From Eubacterium sp. (GTDB lineage Bacteria; Bacillota; Clostridia; Oscillospirales; Acutalibacteraceae): DNA of 7,672 bases. Numbering within the stretch: position 1 is the stretch's first letter; each line of letters opens with the position of its first letter. The translations under genes and the position numbers were made by a program. Positions 1 to 5,096 of the stretch are shown here, in pieces. The DNA lies in the NCBI GenBank assembly GCA_029059925.1, contig JAIDVA010000032.1:1-7672 (forward strand). Reading direction: 5' to 3'. The notes under the pieces were generated by a model, which worked only from the letters and a program-made list of their open reading frames with translations, did no database searches and was not told the DNA's origin.

Positions 1-45
1 ATTCAAATATGTTGCTTTCTTTCTGATTTATTTATTATGATTATT

Positions 46-52
46 AAGGAGG
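46..52 (+). promoter_or_regulatory. Shine-Dalgarno site that fixes the start at 61
   Basis: A full AAGGAGG lies 8 bases before the ATG at 61. The in-frame ATG at 37 has no ribosome-binding site and would place this motif inside the coding region, so 61 is the better start. Confidence 0.85.
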
Positions 53-60
53 GGCGATAT

Positions 61-249
61 ATGATTTATCTTGATGAATTAACGAATATAAGCAATATTC
101 AGTTGGGTTATCTGATTGCTTGCTGCGTGTTTTTTATTTTATATAGAATATTTATCAGCCTGACGATGTATATGGATGCGAAAGACAAGCGAGCTGTAAG
201 CTTGTATGGTCAGCTGCAACTCTGTTTTTTGGCATTTTTATTCCTATAA
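61..249 (+). CDS. N-terminal fragment of the frameshifted membrane protein
   Basis: This 62-residue open frame begins at the ATG with the strong ribosome-binding site. It contains one clear membrane segment (about residues 15-37, including CCVFFILYRIF) followed by a charged stretch (D-A-K-D-K-R). The last residues, after the T run, show no resemblance to the paralog downstream, whereas the -1 frame at the same place does. The stop at 247-249 is therefore probably premature. It could still be expressed as a short one-pass membrane peptide. Confidence 0.55.
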   Translation: MIYLDELTNISNIQLGYLIACCVFFILYRIFISLTMYMDAKDKRAVSLYGQLQLCFLAFLFL

Positions 250-290
250 TCTATATAGCTGTTAATCATAAGAATAAGAAAAAGCAATCC

Positions 291-848
291 TTGAAATGTA
301 AAAAAATATTTTTGATTGTGTCTGTGATTTTGCTTATACTATCTTGTTTTGGAAGAACTTTTTTTGATTTATCTCAGACCGGTGAGTTTGAGCATATGCT
401 TAATCCTGAAACAGACTATGACGAAACAAGTGTCGTTGTATATGAAAATAACAAGGGTAAAAAGGTCAGATTAGATAAAATGGGTAATGAATATACATAT
501 CATCAAAGGAATGATTTGTTGTATTTTGACAGAAATGGTGTTGCCTATAAATGTCTGGATGATACGTGGTCAACGCTTCAGAATACGGAAAGCAATCAGA
601 TTTATTCTGAAAATGATTATGATTTTTATATAGATGACTGCGGATATCTTTGCATTTTTACTGACCAGTATGAGCTTGATTTGTATGAGAATGAGTACGA
701 TCATATTTGCTATGATGATGAGCATTTATATTTTTCTTTGTCATCCGTTAACTGGGACAGAGATGGGAATGTTATTTTCCCTGAATTTATAAATGGAATG
801 AATATTATTGTGCATCAGCATACAGCAGCTGACATAAACAGCAATTGA
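291..848 (+). CDS. C-terminal fragment of the frameshifted membrane protein
   Basis: The open frame can be drawn from a TTG at 291 (185 residues), but no Shine-Dalgarno site precedes that TTG or the first in-frame ATGs (396, 480). An independent start is therefore unlikely, and the frame stays open upstream through the T run near 225. It has a hydrophobic segment at about residues 6-22 and then an acidic, Tyr-rich region. Repeats of the type (Y/F/L)D-x2-G-x-x-Y are visible as LDKMGNEYTY, YFDRNGVAY, YIDDCGYL and NWDRDGN. The paralog at 946-1884 places the equivalent region outside the third membrane segment. Function unknown. Confidence 0.5.
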   Translation: MKCKKIFLIVSVILLILSCFGRTFFDLSQTGEFEHMLNPETDYDETSVVVYENNKGKKVRLDKMGNEYTYHQRNDLLYFDRNGVAYKCLDDTWSTLQNTESNQIYSENDYDFYIDDCGYLCIFTDQYELDLYENEYDHICYDDEHLYFSLSSVNWDRDGNVIFPEFINGMNIIVHQHTAADINSN

Positions 849-857
849 ATCATTCTT

Positions 858-890
858 AATAGCATCTCGTGAGGGATGCTATTTTTCTTT
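858..890 (+). terminator. Rho-independent terminator after the frameshifted gene
   Basis: The arms 858-868 and 873-883 pair over 11 bp: nine Watson-Crick pairs (AATAGCATC with GATGCTATT), one T-G wobble and a closing C-G. They enclose a GTGA loop, a GNRA-type tetraloop. The T-rich tail TTTTCTTT follows directly. The hairpin starts 10 bases after the stop at 848, so it ends the upstream transcript. Confidence 0.9.
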
Positions 891-916
891 ACACGGATAT
901 TTTATTGTGATAAGAT
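888..916 (+). promoter_or_regulatory. Sigma-A-type promoter, extended -10, for the 946 gene and probable operon
   Basis: The -35 is TTTACA (888-893), followed by a 17-base spacer and the -10 TAAGAT (911-916). A TG one base before the -10 (908-909) makes it an extended -10. Transcription should start near 923, leaving a leader of about 23 bases that contains AGGAG (933-937), 8 bases before the ATG at 946. The -35 shares its first bases with the T tail of the preceding terminator. Confidence 0.75.
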
Positions 917-945
917 ATATTTATAAAGTGTGAGGAGAACACGAT

Positions 946-1884
946 ATGTTTACAAGTGAACTGAGCCAAATATATGATATAATAAGTTCGGCATTTTTTA
1001 TTTTATTCAGGGCAATATTCATTTTTGCTGTATACAATAATTGCAAGGCAAGGAAAAGCGAATATTTAAGTTTTTATATTGTCGGTGCGATTTTTTGCCC
1101 TTTAATTACAGGGGCTGTGTGTCTGGTTTATCGAAAAGATATTGAAAAGAATAAATATCATACAAAAAGCGTGATTGCATTTGTTTTAGCATTCATAATG
1201 CTGATTGCTGCAATTGCCTTCAGTTACATTTCTTCACACAACAGATTTTTTGACTCCATGGGTAAAGGCTATGCACATAAGCTTGATGTAACATTCTATG
1301 ATGAAAACGGCAATACCTATAATTATGATTTTGATAAAAGCGGTTATGATTTGTTGTACATAAACGGCACTGATGAAGCCTTGGATGAAGACCTTTGCTT
1401 TGTCGATACAAATGGTATACTTTATTATGATAAAGAGATGGATATTGTTGTAAAGGATGATACGAGCTGTGTTGACAGTAAGGGCAATATTTATTATCCT
1501 GTGGGACATGTAAGCTTTGATAAAGACGGCTCTATTGAATATAATTACTCACTGTGCTTTTATGATGCTGTGGGCAACGCCTATACCTATAGCAATGTGC
1601 CTTATATTGACGAGCAGGGCAATAAATATTACTATTCCTTCAATGATTTAAAAGGTACATATACAAATGTCATTACAGGCGAAGCATTTGAAAATGAATA
1701 TTGCTTTGTTGATGAAAACGGATATTTTGTTTATGACAATGCGCATAGTTTTGTAAAACAGGAAGAATCAGAATATTCTTATCAATATAAGGATGATGAC
1801 GGAACTATCTATTATTGGGCATCCGGTGTGACGTGGGATGAAAATGGAAATATGCACGATGCGTTTGATAAGGTTATACAGTGA
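946..1884 (+). CDS. Membrane-anchored repeat protein, intact paralog
   Basis: This 312-residue protein belongs to no family I can name. Three hydrophobic segments (about residues 12-30, 41-62 and 75-96) are followed by a roughly 210-residue hydrophilic tail that probably lies outside the membrane. The tail has nine copies of an (F/Y/V/I)D-x2-G-(N)-x-x-Y motif, starting near residues 117, 151, 174, 190, 204, 220, 253, 280 and 296, for example YDENGNTY, VDTNGILYY and IDEQGNKYYY. The D-x-N/D-G pattern could bind calcium or form repeated beta-hairpins, but that is inference. The start has AGGAG 8 bases upstream and a good promoter before that. It is the working partner of the broken copy at 61-848 and is probably the first gene of an operon continuing into the acetyltransferase. 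It could be a surface sensor or adhesin, or a cell-envelope protein. Confidence 0.85.
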   Translation: MFTSELSQIYDIISSAFFILFRAIFIFAVYNNCKARKSEYLSFYIVGAIFCPLITGAVCLVYRKDIEKNKYHTKSVIAFVLAFIMLIAAIAFSYISSHNRFFDSMGKGYAHKLDVTFYDENGNTYNYDFDKSGYDLLYINGTDEALDEDLCFVDTNGILYYDKEMDIVVKDDTSCVDSKGNIYYPVGHVSFDKDGSIEYNYSLCFYDAVGNAYTYSNVPYIDEQGNKYYYSFNDLKGTYTNVITGEAFENEYCFVDENGYFVYDNAHSFVKQEESEYSYQYKDDDGTIYYWASGVTWDENGNMHDAFDKVIQ

Positions 1885-1919
1885 CTTTTATAAGGTCTTA
1901 ATTATTCAGGGGTGATTTT

Positions 1920-2354
1920 ATGATTAGAGAAATTCATGAAAATGATTTTTGGGGATTGAGTGAATTATACACGCATTTACATAACAATAACCCCATTGAA
2001 AATAATGCTGAAAATCTTGAACTGTTCCATAAAATACTTGCAGACGAAAATCATCATATTATTGTAGCTGAACAGGATGGCAGGCTGGTCTCTTCATGTG
2101 TATGTGTCATTATTCCAAATCTGACGCACAATCAGCAGCCATATGCACTGATTGAAAATGTTGTAACTGATAAAGCATACAGGAAAAGGGGACTGGCATC
2201 CGCCTGTCTTGCCTATGCAAAGCAGCTTGCGGTTGATAATAACTGCTATAAAATGATGCTGCTTACAGGTTCCAAAAAACGCAGCACACATAAATTTTAT
2301 CAGAAAAACGGCTATAACCGATTTGAAAAAACAGGCTATATTCAAAGAATTTAA
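1920..2354 (+). CDS. GNAT-family N-acetyltransferase
   Basis: This 144-residue, single-domain protein should transfer the acetyl group of acetyl-CoA to an amine; the substrate cannot be read from the sequence. The GNAT motif A is clear: a beta-strand (IENVVTDKAYR, about residues 78-88) leads into R88-K-R-G91-L-A93. This is the R/Q-x-x-G-x-G/A loop that holds the CoA pyrophosphate, and it is followed by a helix. Motif B ends in HKFYQKNGY, where Tyr127 sits at the position of the usual general-acid tyrosine. The length is normal for the family. AGGGGTG (1908-1914) precedes the ATG. It follows the repeat protein by 35 bases and precedes the DUF3592-like gene by 23, with no terminator on either side, so co-transcription is likely. 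No signal peptide is seen, so it should be cytoplasmic. Confidence 0.9.
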   Translation: MIREIHENDFWGLSELYTHLHNNNPIENNAENLELFHKILADENHHIIVAEQDGRLVSSCVCVIIPNLTHNQQPYALIENVVTDKAYRKRGLASACLAYAKQLAVDNNCYKMMLLTGSKKRSTHKFYQKNGYNRFEKTGYIQRI

Positions 2355-2377
2355 TTAATTTATGGGGACTCTGTTTT

Positions 2378-2839
2378 ATGAATGAACTTTTGCTTTTTGC
2401 TATTCTGATTATCGGATTAGGACTTTATATGATATGTACTTATATTGTCAATTCCAAAAAACAGTATATTATCGTTCACGGCAAAATCATTGATTTCAAG
2501 GAGCATAGAAATCAGAACGGAAACAAAGGCTTTACCACTGTTTTTGAATATTATTATCAGGGTATGACTTACACTGCTGAGCATAATATAAATCTCGCAA
2601 AATATATGAAAAACAGCAGGATTGAAAAGGGTACACCTAAAATTTATTATACGAAAAATATCAGCATTGTTCCGAATTCAAAATATAAAATAGGTGATAG
2701 TATAGATGTTAGAGTGTATACGGATAATCCTGAAAATGCAATTATCAACACAAAATCATCTGTTTTATTGCCATTGATTACAGGGCTGATTTCTCTTACA
2801 ATAGGTGCAGTTGTTTTGATAGTATACTATATTGGATGA
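2378..2839 (+). CDS. DUF3592-like small membrane protein
   Basis: This protein of 153 residues has a membrane segment at each end (about 4-24 and 127-151) flanking a beta-rich middle. The middle follows the layout I associate with DUF3592 proteins: an early G-K-I-I-D-F strand, then V-F-E-Y-Y-Y-Q-G-x-T-Y, then Y-K-I-G-D-x-I-D-V-R-V-Y, then D-N-P-E-N-A just before the second membrane helix. The family has no established biochemical role. The ribosome-binding site is weak (GGGG, 10 bases before the ATG), so translation may be coupled to the upstream GNAT gene. Its TGA stop overlaps an ATG at 2836, and the GH89 gene follows at once, which points to one transcript. The family call rests on pattern recognition, not a profile search. 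Confidence 0.75.
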   Translation: MNELLLFAILIIGLGLYMICTYIVNSKKQYIIVHGKIIDFKEHRNQNGNKGFTTVFEYYYQGMTYTAEHNINLAKYMKNSRIEKGTPKIYYTKNISIVPNSKYKIGDSIDVRVYTDNPENAIINTKSSVLLPLITGLISLTIGAVVLIVYYIG

Positions 2840-2847
2840 GGTTATTT

Positions 2848-4971
2848 ATGGACAAGGTTATTACGGGTTTTTTAGAAAGAAATCTTTTTGACGTTAAGGA
2901 TAATATCGATGTTACTATTACAGGCAATGAACAGGACCGCTACTGTGTAACAGCCGAAAATGGCAAGCTGTATGTTAAAGCGAGTAATTACATATCTGCC
3001 TTTATGGGTATTTATGATTATCTGAAAAAATACTGTGGTGTTCAGTTATCATGGTGCGGCAACAGAGAAATCAGAATTAAAGAGCTGACTATGTTTGATG
3101 GTGAGTTCAGCCGTGAAATTGAGCAGAAATTCAGAGTGTATATGAATTACTGTACACTTGATTATTCAATGTGCTGGTGGGATTTTTCACGTTGGGAAAA
3201 GGAAATTGATTTTATGGCAATGAACGGCATTAATATGCCGCTTGCTGTTATCGGAACAGAGGCAGTTTGGTATGAGGTGCTGCGTGATTATGGCTTCAGT
3301 GAGCGTGAGGCGCTGGATTGGATTTCAGGCCCTGCTTTCTGGGCATGGCAGCTGATGACAAACATTGAGGGGTATATGCCGCCTGCTGACAAAAGCTATG
3401 TCTATCACCGTGCTGAGCTTGGCAGACAGATACTTGAAAGATATGTTGAATTTGGTATGCAGCCTATTCAGCAGGGTTTTTCGGGTCATGTTCCAATGCT
3501 TTTTAAAACGAAATTTCCAAATGTCAAGATTTTAGAGCAAAGGGGATGGTGCCGATTCCCAAAAACTGCACAGCTTGATCCTACGGATTCATTCTTTGCT
3601 GAATTTGGAACCGCATATCTTAAAAAACTCGAAAAGGTGCTTGGGAACTATCATTACCTTGCATGCGATCCTTTTCACGAGGGTACACCGCCTAAGCCCT
3701 GGCCTTGGTACCTGAAAGCAGTTGGTAAAACAATCAACCGTATGTATGAAGGCTTTGACAAAAACTCTGTATGGGTTATGCAAAGCTGGTCAATGCGTAA
3801 GCCTATTGTTAAAGCGGTGCCGAAAAATAGATTGCTTGTGCTTGATATTAATTCAGAAAAAACACTGATCAGCAGAAATCTTTGGGGATATCCTGTTGTT
3901 GCAGGTATGCTGCATAACTTTGGCGGTAAGAATTCAATGCAGGGTAAACTGAAATTGCACTGTGACAATAAATATTTAAAGCTTAAAGCCAAAGGTGCTA
4001 ATGTTGTTGGTACAGGCATGTTTATGGAGGGAATCGAGCAAAATCCTGTAATTTATGATTTACAGTTTGAGCTGCTTACCTCCTCTGAGCAGTTAAATTA
4101 TTCACAATGGCTTGATGATTATATAAAACGCAGATATGGCAAATATAGTAAAACTCTTCGTAAAGCATGGGATATTCTGCTGGATACCTGTTACTGTAAT
4201 GACGGGTATCAAGAAAATGAAGTAGGCTCAACACTTGCTGCAAGACCTGAGCTGATGCCTGTGCGAACCGGTCCTTGCTGCTATACAAAGGTGTGGTATG
4301 ACACAAAGCTGTTTGAAAAGGCAGTGTCTGTGTTTGCATCTGTATCTGATGAATATAAGGATTCTGACGGTTATCAGTATGACCTCTGTGATTTAGTGCG
4401 TCAGGCACTCAGCAATAGATTTTATACAAATCAGATTGCCTATTCAAAGGCTTATAAAAAAGGTGATATTGTTACTGTAAAAACACTTGGAGCTACCCAA
4501 CTTGATATTCTTGCGGATATGGATGCTTTGCTTTCAAAACGCAGTGAATTCTGTTTGTCACGCTGGATTGGCGATAGTCATAGACTTGCTGCAGATGAAC
4601 AGGAGAAAAAATATTTTGACCTGAATGCCCGCACTCTTATTACCCTGTGGGGTGATATTTACGGCGAAGACATTCTTTTTGACTATTCGTGGCGTGAATG
4701 GAGCGGTCTTATTAAAAATTACTATTTTGTCAGATGGCAGATGTTTTATGATGAAGCTCTTGCTTGTCTTGAACAGGGCAGGGAGCTTGATGTTTTCAGT
4801 ACTGTTGATTTTGACAAGAGAAGACATTATATTGAAACTTCACTTGGCAAAAAAATTAACGAATTTGAAATGCAGTGGGTAAATACTTATGAGGAATATC
4901 CGTATCCATATGATAGTGATGCAGTTCCTGCTTCTAAGAACCTGATTGAAAAATGGAAGATTAATGACTAA
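2848..4971 (+). CDS. Alpha-N-acetylglucosaminidase, GH89 (NAGLU family)
   Basis: This retaining exo-glycosidase should remove terminal alpha-linked GlcNAc, as found on gastric-type mucin (GlcNAc-alpha-1,4-Gal) and heparan chains. It is 707 residues long from 2848. Residues below are numbered from an in-frame ATG at 2836, four codons upstream. The family layout is complete: a small N-terminal domain (to about 95), the catalytic barrel (about 100-420) and a helical C-terminal domain. Signatures include WWDFSRWEKEIDFMAMNGIN (114-133), GPAFWAW (165-171), DPFHEG with likely acid/base Glu282, MLHNFGG (358-364), and GMFMEGIEQNP with likely nucleophile Glu398. I chose 2848 because GAGG (2838-2841) sits 6 bases before it; the ATG at 2836 overlaps the previous stop and has no ribosome-binding site. 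There is no signal peptide, so it is probably cytoplasmic and dependent on sugar import encoded elsewhere. It ends the probable operon that begins at 946. Confidence 0.95.
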   Translation: MDKVITGFLERNLFDVKDNIDVTITGNEQDRYCVTAENGKLYVKASNYISAFMGIYDYLKKYCGVQLSWCGNREIRIKELTMFDGEFSREIEQKFRVYMNYCTLDYSMCWWDFSRWEKEIDFMAMNGINMPLAVIGTEAVWYEVLRDYGFSEREALDWISGPAFWAWQLMTNIEGYMPPADKSYVYHRAELGRQILERYVEFGMQPIQQGFSGHVPMLFKTKFPNVKILEQRGWCRFPKTAQLDPTDSFFAEFGTAYLKKLEKVLGNYHYLACDPFHEGTPPKPWPWYLKAVGKTINRMYEGFDKNSVWVMQSWSMRKPIVKAVPKNRLLVLDINSEKTLISRNLWGYPVVAGMLHNFGGKNSMQGKLKLHCDNKYLKLKAKGANVVGTGMFMEGIEQNPVIYDLQFELLTSSEQLNYSQWLDDYIKRRYGKYSKTLRKAWDILLDTCYCNDGYQENEVGSTLAARPELMPVRTGPCCYTKVWYDTKLFEKAVSVFASVSDEYKDSDGYQYDLCDLVRQALSNRFYTNQIAYSKAYKKGDIVTVKTLGATQLDILADMDALLSKRSEFCLSRWIGDSHRLAADEQEKKYFDLNARTLITLWGDIYGEDILFDYSWREWSGLIKNYYFVRWQMFYDEALACLEQGRELDVFSTVDFDKRRHYIETSLGKKINEFEMQWVNTYEEYPYPYDSDAVPASKNLIEKWKIND

Positions 4972-5033
4972 TTTTATTTTGAGTAATATTTTACTTTTTG
5001 ACAAATTTAATTAAACATATTGTACAAAAAATG

Positions 5034-5062
5034 TTGAAAAACATGAAATTATATGGTAATAT
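5034..5062 (+). promoter_or_regulatory. Probable promoter of the secreted LRR protein gene
   Basis: The -35 TTGAAA (5034-5039), a 17-base spacer and the -10 TAATAT (5057-5062) are present. A TG one base ahead of the -10 (5054-5055) makes it an extended -10. Transcription would begin near 5069, just ahead of the Shine-Dalgarno site at 5082. An alternative -35, TTGACA at 4998, lacks a matching -10. Confidence 0.6.
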
Positions 5063-5081
5063 TACGGTATATAGATATCTC

Positions 5082-5088
5082 AGGGGTG
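5082..5088 (+). promoter_or_regulatory. Shine-Dalgarno site that fixes the start at 5097
   Basis: AGGGGTG lies 8 bases before the ATG at 5097. The reading frame is open back to a TTG at 4998, but that start has no ribosome-binding site and would cover the promoter. Only the 5097 start puts the signal peptide at the N-terminus. Confidence 0.85.
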
Positions 5089-5096
5089 AATGTTAT

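Larger units (their letters stand above)
61..848 (+). pseudogene. Frameshifted membrane protein with DxxGN-type repeats (upstream paralog)
   Basis: This is one gene read in two frames; I do not recognise the family. The first frame starts at 61 after a strong Shine-Dalgarno site and stops at TAA 247-249. The rest lies in the -1 frame and ends at 848. Reading the -1 frame from about 225 gives C-F-F-G-I-F-I-P-I-I-Y, which lines up with G-A-I-F-C-P-L-I-T in the intact neighbour at 946-1884. Both proteins also share FFIL(Y/F)R in the first hydrophobic segment and (N/T)WD-x2-GN near the C-terminus. One extra T in the six-T run at 225-230 would restore a protein of about 262 residues: three hydrophobic segments, then a hydrophilic tail with four or five D-x2-G repeats. 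A lost base (pseudogene), a homopolymer sequencing error, or -1 ribosomal slippage at T TTT TTG would all fit. No function can be assigned. Confidence 0.75.
4972..5096. other. Intergenic region between the GH89 gene and the surface-protein gene
   Basis: These 125 very AT-rich bases hold promoter elements for the next gene. They include a TTGACA (4998-5003), with no good -10 at the usual distance, and a perfect 10-base palindrome TTTAATTAAA (5006-5015). No convincing terminator for the GH89 gene is visible; the only hairpin (4982-4995) has a 5-bp AT-rich stem. Confidence 0.6.

Noticed and set aside
12..41. TTGCTT, 18-base spacer, TATGAT as a promoter for the gene at 61
   Set aside because: Transcription would start near 48, inside the Shine-Dalgarno site at 46-52. 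It is AT-rich chance similarity or poorly placed.
1220..1509. Minus-strand open frames opposite the repeat protein, and similar ones elsewhere in the window
   Set aside because: They lie opposite well-supported + strand genes, lack ribosome-binding sites, and show no family resemblance. They are read-through of biased codon composition.
2836..2847. ATG at 2836 as the GH89 start (ATGA overlap with the previous stop)
   Set aside because: The ATG at 2848 has GAGG at good spacing and the one at 2836 has none. The difference is only four codons, so either remains possible.
4982..4999. AGTAA/TTACT hairpin followed by T's as a terminator of the GH89 gene
   Set aside because: The stem is only 5 bp and AT-rich, so too weak to support a call.
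4998..5096. Upstream 33-codon extension of the surface-protein gene from the TTG at 4998
   Set aside because: It has no ribosome-binding site and covers the promoter elements. The AGGGGTG/ATG at 5097 gives a proper signal peptide.
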